DNA of 5,828 nt from positions 1-5,828 of the forward strand of contig PKCW01000073.1 in the NCBI GenBank assembly GCA_002862965.1, given 5' to 3'. Below the pieces are notes generated by a model, which was not told the DNA's origin, made no database searches, and saw only the letters and a program-made list of their open reading frames with translations. The translations under genes and the position numbers were made by a program. This DNA is from Pseudomonadota bacterium (lineage in GTDB: Bacteria > Pseudomonadota > Gammaproteobacteria > UBA5335). Shown here in pieces: positions 1 to 5,828 of this stretch; within the stretch, counting starts at the first letter, position 1; each line of letters starts with the position of its first letter.

Positions 1-1292
1 CCGAACTCAAGCACATGGTGGTGTCGATCGGTCCGACGCTGTTCAAGCCCGAGGCGACCTCCACCGGCGAACTGATCGCCGCGCTGGTGCCGGTCGAGGA
101 TCGGCAGCGCTCGAGCAACGAAATCGCCGAAGTGCTGCGCCAGGAACTGGCTCACTTCCCCGGCGGCACGCTGCGCTCACGCGCGCCGCAGGACATCATG
201 CTGCAGATGATCGGCGGCGGCGAAGCCATCCAGCTCGAAGTGCGCGGCTACGATCTCAGGACGCTCCATGATCTCGCCGACGCCATCGCCGATGCCATGG
301 AAAAACTGCCGTTCATCACCGATGTGCGCCGCTCCGAGCGTGAAGGCGTCCCGATGCAGGAAATCCGCATCGATCGGCAAAAAGCGCATGATCTCGGGCT
401 GAGCGTGGCGCAGATCGCGCGCACCCTCGAAATCGGGCTGGGAGGGACCATCGCCAGCCGCTACTCCGAGCAGGGCGACGAAGCGAGCATCATCGTCAAG
501 CTCAAGGATGCCCGCCACTTCACCCTCGACGACGTCCTCGACCTGAACCTGCTGAACGGGCAGGGCCAGCAGATCACCCTGCGCAACGTCGTCACCGCCG
601 AGCCGGGAACGAGCCCGGTCAAGATCCAGCGCAACGAACAGCAAAGAACCGTGACGGTATCCGCCAACATCCTCGACGCGGACCTCGGCACCGTCGTCGA
701 CAGCATCCGCCAGGCCATCGCGACCATCCCCATGCCGGCCGGGTATCAGGTGGTCTTCGCGGGCGAATACGAGCAGTTGCGCGACGCGTTCAAGGATCTC
801 GCCATGGTGATGTTGCTGGGCGTCATTCTGGTGTACGTGATCATGGCCATGCTCTACGAATCGCTGCGGGACCCTCTGGTGGTCATGTTTTCGGTGCCGC
901 TGGCCATCATCGGCGTGAATCTGATGCTGTTGCTCACCGGCACCAGCTACAACGTCGTGTCGCTGATCGGGGTGGTGATCCTGATCGGCGTGGTGGTGAA
1001 CAACGCCATCCTGCTCGTGGATCAGGCGAACTACCTGCGCTATGAACGCCATCTGGCACTGCGCGATGCGCTGCTCGAGGCCGGGCGCACACGCCTGCGA
1101 CCCATCCTGATGACCGCACTTACGACGATCCTCGGGCTCATTCCGCTTGCCGTGGCGCAGGGCGAAGGCGCGCAGATCCAGCAAAGCATGGCGCGCTCCC
1201 TGATCGGCGGCCTGATCAGTTCGACCTTCATCACCCTGTTCGTGGTGCCCGTGGTCTACACCCTGTTCCACCGCAAGGATGCCCCGCGATGA
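1..1292 (+). CDS. RND-family efflux transporter permease, C-terminal part (5' end cut by window)
   Basis: This is the inner-membrane, proton-driven pump subunit of a tripartite efflux system. The frame is open from base 3 (bases 1-2 finish an earlier codon), so the Met codon at 15 is internal. About 429 residues are visible, roughly the last 40% of a protein that is usually 1,030-1,050 residues. Counting from the Met at 15, residues 1-255 are periplasmic porter/docking sequence. Five hydrophobic segments follow, at about 263-283, 288-308, 314-336, 364-382 and 396-418, matching TM8-TM12. Family hallmarks include the segment IGVVVNNAILLVD (324-336), RLRPILMTALTTILGLIPLA (360-379) and the closing VVPVVYTLF run. 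The stop overlaps the start of the TolC-like gene. The catalytic charged residues of TM4 lie outside the window, so drug (HAE1-like) versus metal substrate cannot be decided; the sequence reads more like HAE1 pumps. The family call is very secure, the substrate unknown. Confidence 0.96.
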   Translation, partial: ELKHMVVSIGPTLFKPEATSTGELIAALVPVEDRQRSSNEIAEVLRQELAHFPGGTLRSRAPQDIMLQMIGGGEAIQLEVRGYDLRTLHDLADAIADAMEKLPFITDVRRSEREGVPMQEIRIDRQKAHDLGLSVAQIARTLEIGLGGTIASRYSEQGDEASIIVKLKDARHFTLDDVLDLNLLNGQGQQITLRNVVTAEPGTSPVKIQRNEQQRTVTVSANILDADLGTVVDSIRQAIATIPMPAGYQVVFAGEYEQLRDAFKDLAMVMLLGVILVYVIMAMLYESLRDPLVVMFSVPLAIIGVNLMLLLTGTSYNVVSLIGVVILIGVVVNNAILLVDQANYLRYERHLALRDALLEAGRTRLRPILMTALTTILGLIPLAVAQGEGAQIQQSMARSLIGGLISSTFITLFVVPVVYTLFHRKDAPR

Positions 1293-3055
1293 ATCGCCGT
1301 CTCTTCCGCCAGCGCTCACTCGGCGCGGTCCTGCTTGCCCTGGTGATGCCGGCGCAGGCGGACCTGCCCGCAGCACCCGCGCCCCAGTCGCAACCCGGCC
1401 CGACGCCCCTGCAGGAGCGGGTGATCCGCAGTGCCAAGCCGGGGCTCAATCAGATCAAAGGCGACGGACAGGCGCCGACACAAACGGCGGGGCCGCTGCG
1501 CATCACGCGCGAGGAAGCGGTGCTGCTGGCGCTGCAGAACAACAAGCTGCTCAACATCCAGGTGCTTGCGCCCGTGCTGCGCGGCGCCTTCGAGGACATC
1601 GAGCGCGCGCGCTATGACACCAGCCTCTTTGCCCAGGGCTCATTGGGGCGCGAGAAGTCCGAATTCTTCTTCCCCGGGGTGGGCACGATCCCGGAGAATC
1701 TCGACATCAATCCGCGCGTGGCACTGCCCAGCCCATTCCGGCGCAACCGTGACCGAAACCTCGTGGAGGTGACCGAATCGGATCAGGGCAGCGTCATCGA
1801 CGGCGAACGCAGCGAAGTCAAGGTGGGCGCCGCCAAGCGCTTCGTCACCGGCACACAGGTCGAGGTCGCCGCATCCAATGAGCGCATCAAGAGCCAGAGC
1901 GACACCATCGAGCGCCTCATCCTGGAAGACCTCCAAGGCAGCGCCCGTGACGCGCAGAACCAGACCCGCATCGGGCTGACGCTGAGTCAGGCGCTGCTCA
2001 AGGGCGGCAGTCCATCGGCGAATCTCGCTCGCATCCAGCAAGCCGAAGCCGAAACGCTGGCGACCCAATACCAGTTGCGCGGATTCGCGCAAACCCTGGT
2101 GAGTCAGATCGAATCGCTGTATTGGGACTACTACCTGCTCAAGCGTCAGCTCGAGATTCTCGAAGATTCGGTCCGCCTGTCCGAAACGCAGCTCAACGAA
2201 ATCGAACAGCGGGTCGAGGTCGGCCAGATCGCCCAGACGCAGCTTCCCGCCCCCCGCGCCGAACTTGCCTTGCGGCGGCAAGCGCTCATCGATGCCCGCG
2301 GTGCCTTCGAAAAGCTGCGCTTGCGCTTTCTGCAGCAGCTCAATCCGCAAGGCGCCGACGGCTGGGAGCGGGCGATCGAGATCGCCGATGTGCCCACCTT
2401 GCCGCCCCCGTTCGCAGCCAAGGTCGACGAGCATGTCCGGCTGGCGCTGCGAAACAGGCCCGACCTGAACGAGGCGCGGATGCAGTTGCGCAGCGGCGAC
2501 CTGCAGGTGGTCCAGACCCGCAACGGCCTGTTGCCGGCGCTCAATCTGTTCATCACCCTGGGGCGCAGCGGATACGCCGAGTCCTTCAGTGACAGCGTGG
2601 ACAATCTGCGCAATGGCGGCGATGAGGAATTCTGGGATGCGGGCGCCGGCCTGCGGCTCGATTTCCCGCTCCGCAACCGCCAGGCCCGCGCCCTCCATCT
2701 GCAATCCACGACCGCGCGGGATCAGCGCGAGCTGGCATTGCAGAATCTGGAGCAACTGGCGGAACTCGACGTCCGCAGCGCGTTTGCGGAAGTCAAGCGC
2801 GCCGAGGAGCAGATCGGCGCCACCCGTGCCACTCGCCTCCTGCAGGAAGCCGCGCACGTGGCCGAACGCGAGAACTTTCTGGTCGGCAAATCCACCGCCA
2901 CACTGCTGGCGCGCGCGCAACGCGACCTCGTGTCGGCACAGATCGAAGAAGTGCGCTCCGTGGTCAACCTGCGCAAGGCGATGATCGATCTCTACCGGCA
3001 GGATGGCACGCTGCTGAGCTATCGCGGCATCGTGGCCCCCGGGTCCGTCGAATGA
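1289..3055 (+). CDS. TolC-family outer-membrane efflux protein
   Basis: This 588-residue protein is predicted to be the outer-membrane/periplasmic channel of the tripartite pump encoded just upstream. The N-terminus is a typical Sec signal peptide: basic MNRRLFRQR, a hydrophobic stretch at 11-20, and cleavage likely after AQA (about residue 24). There is no lipobox cysteine, so it is not a lipoprotein. A Pro/Ala/Gln-rich linker (26-70) follows. The first OEP repeat starts at about 72 and ends with the helical segment VGQIAQTQLPAPRAELALRR (311-330). The second repeat starts at about 380, with the typical ALRNRPDL (386-393), then a Gly/Asn/Asp-rich loop (427-450), and ends with FLVGKSTATLLARAQRDL and a terminal GTLL (573-576). 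At 588 residues it is longer than TolC (about 490), mainly from the linker and a charged loop at about 120-225. The ATG at 1289 has AAGGA at 1275-1279 (9-nt gap) and overlaps the pump stop as ATGA, which suggests translational coupling. The family is certain; the exported substrate is unknown. Confidence 0.95.
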   Translation: MNRRLFRQRSLGAVLLALVMPAQADLPAAPAPQSQPGPTPLQERVIRSAKPGLNQIKGDGQAPTQTAGPLRITREEAVLLALQNNKLLNIQVLAPVLRGAFEDIERARYDTSLFAQGSLGREKSEFFFPGVGTIPENLDINPRVALPSPFRRNRDRNLVEVTESDQGSVIDGERSEVKVGAAKRFVTGTQVEVAASNERIKSQSDTIERLILEDLQGSARDAQNQTRIGLTLSQALLKGGSPSANLARIQQAEAETLATQYQLRGFAQTLVSQIESLYWDYYLLKRQLEILEDSVRLSETQLNEIEQRVEVGQIAQTQLPAPRAELALRRQALIDARGAFEKLRLRFLQQLNPQGADGWERAIEIADVPTLPPPFAAKVDEHVRLALRNRPDLNEARMQLRSGDLQVVQTRNGLLPALNLFITLGRSGYAESFSDSVDNLRNGGDEEFWDAGAGLRLDFPLRNRQARALHLQSTTARDQRELALQNLEQLAELDVRSAFAEVKRAEEQIGATRATRLLQEAAHVAERENFLVGKSTATLLARAQRDLVSAQIEEVRSVVNLRKAMIDLYRQDGTLLSYRGIVAPGSVE

Positions 3056-3195
3056 GGGCGGGCCGCACACGTCGGTCGCAAGCGAATGCCGATGTTGCTG
3101 TCAGCCTGAACGGACACGGAAATGAAAGTTCGTCGATTCAATGGGTTAAAGGCACGACCTGAAGGCGACTTCACAGGATTTGCGCCATTAATAGG

Positions 3196-3224
3196 TTGAC
3201 CTGCTTTTATCAAACCTCAATAAT
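3196..3224 (+). promoter_or_regulatory. Predicted sigma70-type promoter for the ABC1-family gene
   Basis: TTGACC (3196-3201, 5 of 6 matches to TTGACA) and AATAAT (3219-3224, 5 of 6 matches to TATAAT) are separated by exactly 17 bp, inside an AT-rich patch that stands out from the GC-rich surroundings. Transcription would start near 3231 and give a leader of about 90 nt before the ATG at 3321. An alternative -10, TAATAC (3221-3226), has a less favourable 19-bp spacing. No terminator of ordinary strength separates it from the upstream efflux operon, so some read-through is possible. Confidence 0.7.
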
Positions 3225-3232
3225 ACCCTAAC

Positions 3233-3253
3233 ATCCTGAATTCAGGATTTTTT
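3233..3253 (+). promoter_or_regulatory. Perfect 16-bp palindrome plus T-run at the predicted transcription start: operator or weak terminator
   Basis: ATCCTGAATTCAGGAT (3233-3248) is identical to its own reverse complement, and a run of six T ends at 3253. It begins about 2 bp after the predicted start site at 3231. It could be an operator that blocks the promoter at 3196-3224. It could also be a weak intrinsic terminator: a 6-bp stem with an AATT loop and a U-tract, either ending the efflux operon or attenuating the ABC1-gene transcript. The half-site CAGGATTT also occurs at 3174-3181, upstream of the -35 box. The palindrome is seen directly; its role is inferred. Confidence 0.5.
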
Positions 3254-3320
3254 GTTCGAGATCGCCTCAGCCTCGCGCGCCACCGGACCGCAGGCTGTTT
3301 TTCCTTGAGGACTTCTCCCC

Positions 3321-4694
3321 ATGCAACGGACAACTGAACCCTCCACGGATGGGAGCTGGCTCAGCTTCAGGAACCTCGGCCAGATCTGGCGAGGACGCCG
3401 CCGCTATGTGAACGCGATCGTGACGGTCTACAAGATCGACCGCTCCTATCGCAAGGTCCGGGCGCGCACCAAGCATCTGTCCGACTGGAAGGAACGCAAG
3501 CCCTATTTCAAGGCCGTTCATCCGCAGAACGCGGAACTGCTCTACAACCTCTGCAAGCACAACGGCGCGACCTGGGTCAAGCTGGCGCAGTTCATGAGCG
3601 CCCGACCCGACATGTTGCCGCGCGAATACATCGACGCGCTGAAGAAGCTGCAGAACGACGCCAAGCCGGTGCCGTTCCACGATGTCGTCCCGGTCATGGA
3701 AGATCAGCTGGGCGCCGACTGGCGCAACCATTTCGAGTGGGTCGAGGAAAATCCCACCGCAACGGCCTCCATCGGTCAGGTTCACAAAGCCAAGACGAAG
3801 GACGGGCGGCTGGTGGCCATCAAGGTCCAGTTGCCGAACGTCAAGGAACTGTTCTATCAGGATTTCGGCCTGTTTCGCATGATGGCCGAGCTGCTCAAGA
3901 GTCGCGTGCCGCAGATCGACATCAAGCAGATGATCGAGCAGCTCCTGAAGATGACCGCCGAGGAACTCGATTTCCGCATCGAGGCCGAGAACATGCGCGT
4001 CTTCTCGCAGCAGAAGCACCACCCCCGGGTCCGCATCCCCGTGCTGGTGGAAGAGCTGTCGAAGGAAAAGGTCATCGTCACCGAATGGATCGACGGCACG
4101 CGTCTGGTGAGCCACCTCGATCGCAACAACAAGGAAGAAGCGCGCGATCTGCTGTCCGTCGTGCAGGACAGCTACATGCAGCAGATCACCAAGTTCGGTG
4201 TGTTCCAGGCCGATCCCCATCCCGGCAATTTCATGGTGGACCAGGACAACAATGTCTGGATCCTGGACTACGGCGTCATCGGCCGCCTGACGCCGAAAGA
4301 GACCATGAATTACACCCGTCTCATGCTCTACATGCTCAATCAGGGCAAGGGACAGGACGAGACGCAGGCGCAGGAAAGCCTCGGCAAACTCATGCTGGAA
4401 TGCGGTTTCGGCGGCATCGATGCCGAGACGGTTGAGGACCTCTCGCAGTATTTCATCCGCACCAAGCGCGGCAAGCCGGAGGCCAAGACGCGCGCCGGCG
4501 AGATCATGCGCGACATGAAAAAGAAGGGCGTGGACGAGGTCATCGAAGAGTTGATGGAAGTGTTCCAGGAACACCGCATCATCGTCCCCGACTCCTTCGT
4601 CGGCATGAGCCGCGTGCTGATGACCATCGGCGGTCTGATGCAGATCTATCGCGTGCCGTTCAACATGATGCCCGGGATGTCCAAGGCTTCCTGA
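3321..4694 (+). CDS. ABC1/AarF/UbiB-family atypical kinase-like protein
   Basis: This 457-residue protein is a member of the ABC1/UbiB (ADCK) protein-kinase-like family, whose best-known members support ubiquinone biosynthesis or quinone/lipid homeostasis as ATPases. Motifs appear in family order: a KxGQ-type segment reading K87-L88-A89-Q90 followed by FMSARPDMLP; the Ala-rich nucleotide loop TATASIGQVH (146-155), which replaces the kinase Gly-rich loop; the ATP-binding lysine in VAIK (K168); EELDF..EAEN (214-224); the catalytic loop QADPHPGN (296-303, D298 and N303); and the metal-binding DYG (316-318). No C-terminal membrane helices are visible, whereas E. coli UbiB (about 546 residues) has a C-terminal pair. 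It is therefore probably a shorter paralogue rather than UbiB itself, and no ubiE or ubiJ lies beside it. The ATG has GAGGA at 3307-3311 (9-nt gap), and an in-frame stop at 3306-3308 rules out an earlier start. It has its own promoter and terminator, so it is likely monocistronic. The substrate is unknown. Confidence 0.93.
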   Translation: MQRTTEPSTDGSWLSFRNLGQIWRGRRRYVNAIVTVYKIDRSYRKVRARTKHLSDWKERKPYFKAVHPQNAELLYNLCKHNGATWVKLAQFMSARPDMLPREYIDALKKLQNDAKPVPFHDVVPVMEDQLGADWRNHFEWVEENPTATASIGQVHKAKTKDGRLVAIKVQLPNVKELFYQDFGLFRMMAELLKSRVPQIDIKQMIEQLLKMTAEELDFRIEAENMRVFSQQKHHPRVRIPVLVEELSKEKVIVTEWIDGTRLVSHLDRNNKEEARDLLSVVQDSYMQQITKFGVFQADPHPGNFMVDQDNNVWILDYGVIGRLTPKETMNYTRLMLYMLNQGKGQDETQAQESLGKLMLECGFGGIDAETVEDLSQYFIRTKRGKPEAKTRAGEIMRDMKKKGVDEVIEELMEVFQEHRIIVPDSFVGMSRVLMTIGGLMQIYRVPFNMMPGMSKAS

Positions 4695-4713
4695 CCAACG
4701 TCAGTTGCGCCAC

Positions 4714-4749
4714 ATGAAATAGAGCCGGCTCGATGCCGGCTCTTTTCAT
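4714..4749 (+). terminator. Intrinsic terminator after the ABC1-family gene, probably bidirectional
   Basis: AGAGCCGGC (4721-4729) pairs perfectly with GCCGGCTCT (4735-4743) around a TCGAT loop. The stem can be extended by ATGAAA (4714-4719) pairing with TTTCAT (4744-4749), with T4720 bulged, and T-rich sequence follows on the plus strand. It lies 20 bp after the stop at 4694 and about 29 bp beyond the stop of the convergent minus-strand gene. It can therefore serve both, although the T-run on the minus strand (ATTTC) is weak. Confidence 0.88.
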
Positions 4750-4777
4750 TTGCGTCTCCGGCCCGGCCCACGCCACC

Positions 4778-5080
4778 TCAGCCGACGTTCTGCAAGCTGC
4801 GAATCATGCCCCACAAGCCCCACAGCACGGCCCCTTGCGGCAACCACCACAGCCAGCGCCAGGGCTGCTGCGCCCAGTAGGCCCAGCTTCCGAGGCCGAA
4901 CAGCGCCCACGCTCCCGCAAACCAGGCGGTCAGCCCGGTCAGAAACGGCATGTCTCGTGCGAGACGGGGCTCGGAATGCAGATAGAGTGCGTAAGTCAGG
5001 AGCACCACGCACATGATCACCGTCATCACGGCGAACAAGATCATCATCGACACCTGGCCGATCAACCCATAGCGCTTCAT
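4778..5080 (-). CDS. Small tryptophan-rich membrane protein of unknown function
   Basis: I do not recognise this 100-residue protein. It has three hydrophobic segments, at about residues 7-33, 46-69 and 75-94, joined by a short charged loop (HSEPRLARDM, 35-44) and a QQPWR turn. This suggests a three-helix inner-membrane protein with a basic N-terminus (MKR). Ten of its 100 residues are Trp, all between positions 53 and 90, including the cluster WRWLWW (74-79). There are no catalytic motifs. The frame stays open upstream to 5176, but the ATG at 5078-5080 is preferred: it has AGGGAG 8 nt upstream, and the extra 32 residues of the longer form are Gly/Arg-rich and unlike the rest. It lies downstream of isocitrate lyase on the same strand, separated by a terminator, and is convergent with the ABC1-family gene. 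I see no good promoter of its own. The hydrophobic pattern and ribosome binding site support a real gene; the function is open. Confidence 0.8.
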   Translation of the reverse strand: MKRYGLIGQVSMMILFAVMTVIMCVVLLTYALYLHSEPRLARDMPFLTGLTAWFAGAWALFGLGSWAYWAQQPWRWLWWLPQGAVLWGLWGMIRSLQNVG

Positions 5081-5088
5081 TCGATTCG

Positions 5089-5094
5089 CTCCCT
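5089..5094 (-). promoter_or_regulatory. Ribosome binding site that fixes the start of the small membrane protein
   Basis: On the minus strand AGGGAG lies 8 nt before the ATG at 5078-5080, which is near-ideal Shine-Dalgarno placement. No comparable site was noticed before the upstream in-frame ATG near 5176. It is the main reason for choosing the 100-residue form over the 132-residue one. Confidence 0.65.
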
Positions 5095-5129
5095 GTCCTC
5101 GCGACACATCCGCACCCACCGCGCGATAT

Positions 5130-5165
5130 CCCCTGCCCCGCAGTCCACAGATCGCCCCGCAGGGG
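5130..5165 (-). repeat. Short GC-rich inverted and direct repeats upstream of the small membrane gene
   Basis: CCCCTGC (5130-5136) is complementary to GCAGGGG (5159-5165), giving a possible 7-bp stem with a 22-nt loop. The 9-mer GCCCCGCAG is also present twice in direct orientation, at 5135-5143 and 5154-5162, with starts 19 bp apart. The repeats sit between the lyase terminator and the small gene. They may be leader structure or binding sites, but in GC-rich DNA they may equally be chance. Confidence 0.3.
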
Positions 5166-5227
5166 CTGCCCGCCACGCTTCGCCACGGCCTTCCGCACGC
5201 CCGAAACTGGCGCCGTCACGCGGCAAT

Positions 5228-5256
5228 AAAAAAACCCCAGGCGGAGCCGCCTGGGG
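5228..5256 (-). terminator. Strong intrinsic terminator downstream of isocitrate lyase
   Basis: CCCCAGGCGG (5235-5244) and CCGCCTGGGG (5247-5256) form a perfect inverted repeat with only two bases between them, in practice an 8-bp stem with a 6-nt loop. Read on the minus strand, the hairpin is followed directly by seven T (the A-run at 5228-5234). This is the classic layout of a Rho-independent terminator, placed 54 bp past the stop of the lyase gene. Confidence 0.92.
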
Positions 5257-5285
5257 TGCATGCTTCACTTCATCCGAAAGATTCC

Positions 5286-5311
5286 GAGACCCGCTCGAAA
5301 TCCCGGGTCTC
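5286..5311 (-). repeat. Hairpin overlapping the isocitrate lyase stop codon
   Basis: GAGACCCG (5286-5293) is perfectly complementary to CGGGTCTC (5304-5311), giving an 8-bp stem with a 10-nt loop. Its lyase-proximal arm includes two bases of the stop codon (5310-5312). On the minus strand it is not followed by a T-run, so it is not a terminator by itself. It could act as a 3'-end stabilising structure ahead of the terminator at 5228-5256. Confidence 0.5.
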
Positions 5312-5828
5312 AGTGAAACTGTTCTTCCTCGGTAGACCCGGTCAGTGCCTTGACGCTGCTGGAACCGCCCTGGATCACCGTGGTGACGTCGTCGAAATAG
5401 CCGGCGCCCACTTCCTGCTGATGCGACACGAAGGTGTAACCCTGCTCGCGCGCCTTGAATTCCGGCTCCTGCACCATGTTCGTGTAGTGCTTCATGCCTT
5501 CGCCGCGCGCGTAGTTGTACGCGAACTGGAAGGTGTTGAACCAGTTGATGTGGATGCCGGCCAGCGTGATGAACTGGTACTTGTAGCCCAGCGCCGAAAG
5601 CTCGTCCTGGAACTTGGCGATGGTCTTCTCGTCCAGGTTCTTCTTCCAGTTGAAGGAAGGCGAGCAGTTGTAGCTGAGCAGCTTGCCCGGGCAGGACTTG
5701 AGCACGGCTTGGGCGAACTCGCGTGCAAAGCCCAGATCCGGCGTGCCGGTTTCGCACCACACCAGATCCGCATACGGCGCGTAGGCGACACCGCGCGAGA
5801 TGGCCTGCTCCAGACCGTTCTTGACGCG
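5310..5828 (-). CDS. aceA: Isocitrate lyase, C-terminal part (N-terminus cut by window)
   Basis: Isocitrate lyase splits isocitrate into succinate and glyoxylate, the first step of the glyoxylate shunt, in the cytoplasm. The visible 172 residues run in from the right edge, starting [20 protein letters not shown], and match the C-terminal 40% of the roughly 430-residue proteobacterial enzyme. Recognisable blocks, numbered from the edge, are [12 protein letters not shown] (21-32), the active-site SPSFNW (56-61), ITLAGIH (87-93), GEGMKHY (109-115), [16 protein letters not shown] (131-146) and the C-terminal [12 protein letters not shown]. The catalytic KKCGH loop lies outside the window. A GTG at 5760-5762 is an internal valine, not a start. 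The reading frame is intact and every expected C-terminal motif is present. Two hairpins follow the stop, one a strong terminator. Its promoter is off the window, so regulation cannot be judged. Related lyases such as methylisocitrate lyase are less likely given the close match to AceA at the C-terminus. Confidence 0.97.
   Translation of the reverse strand, partial: RVKNGLEQAISRGVAYAPYADLVWCETGTPDLGFAREFAQAVLKSCPGKLLSYNCSPSFNWKKNLDEKTIAKFQDELSALGYKYQFITLAGIHINWFNTFQFAYNYARGEGMKHYTNMVQEPEFKAREQGYTFVSHQQEVGAGYFDDVTTVIQGGSSSVKALTGSTEEEQFH

Noticed and set aside
177..1376. Long open frame on the minus strand opposite the RND gene (about 399 codons)
   Set aside because: The translation is dominated by His, Asp, Gln and Gly with no domain or membrane pattern. 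It lies opposite a clearly recognisable RND gene and is an antisense by-product of GC-rich codon use.
1640..3070. Long open frame on the minus strand opposite the TolC-like gene (about 476 codons)
   Set aside because: It is antisense to a well-supported OEP protein, with a composition typical of a shadow frame and no recognisable motif.
3056..3180. Search for an intrinsic terminator directly after the TolC-like gene
   Set aside because: No stable stem with a T-run was found here. The only candidate is the weak palindrome at 3233-3253, reported separately.
3122..3199. Possible 25-codon leader peptide (MKVRRFNGLK...) upstream of the promoter
   Set aside because: It has only a weak ribosome binding site, ends before the predicted transcription start of the next gene and has no regulatory codon run.
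3267..4574. Long open frame on the minus strand opposite the ABC1-family gene (about 435 codons)
   Set aside because: The His/Leu/Asp-rich translation mirrors the kinase codons and shows no family motif. It also runs across the promoter-leader region of the real gene.
4733..5335. Plus-strand open frame of about 200 codons over the small membrane gene
   Set aside because: The Pro/Arg/His-rich translation has no domain, crosses two hairpins and is opposite the better supported small membrane protein.
5077..5760. Minus-strand open frame of about 227 codons through the lyase gene and the following spacer
   Set aside because: It is out of frame with the unmistakable isocitrate lyase sequence and crosses a strong terminator, so it is a shadow.
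1..5828. Mobile elements, CRISPR arrays, tRNA/rRNA genes
   Set aside because: No transposase or integrase-like reading frame, regularly spaced repeats, or tRNA-like cloverleaf were seen; the gene content is ordinary chromosomal.

Overview
The window is GC-rich, densely coding DNA with ordinary proteobacterial genes. An RND/TolC-type tripartite efflux operon, an ABC1/UbiB-family kinase-like protein and a proteobacterial-type isocitrate lyase point to a Gram-negative proteobacterium. A betaproteobacterium would fit, but that is inference from gene content and composition and was not tested.

Layout. Positions 1-1292 (+) hold the C-terminal part of an RND efflux pump, cut by the left edge. Positions 1289-3055 (+) hold a TolC-family outer-membrane protein whose ATG overlaps the pump's stop codon (ATGA). 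Positions 3056-3320 are an intergenic region with an AT-rich core carrying a good sigma70-type promoter. A perfect 16-bp palindrome followed by six T lies just downstream of that promoter. Positions 3321-4694 (+) encode an ABC1/UbiB-family atypical kinase. A strong, probably bidirectional, hairpin terminator (4714-4749) separates it from the convergent minus-strand genes. These are a 100-residue, tryptophan-rich, three-helix membrane protein of unknown function (4778-5080) and, upstream of it, the C-terminal part of isocitrate lyase (5310-5828, cut by the right edge). A strong minus-strand terminator (5228-5256) and a second hairpin overlapping the lyase stop codon lie between those two.

How the genes relate. 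The first two genes form one translationally coupled transport operon: an inner-membrane pump and its outer-membrane channel, with a periplasmic adaptor expected upstream. The ABC1-family gene looks monocistronic, with its own promoter and terminator. Isocitrate lyase serves the glyoxylate shunt. The small membrane gene follows it on the same strand but is separated by a terminator, so a functional link is not established. I found no mobile element, CRISPR array, RNA gene or clear sign of a novel defence or biosynthetic system. The most notable items are the altered KxGQ motif in the ABC1 protein, the promoter-proximal palindrome in front of it, and the unrecognised Trp-rich membrane protein.
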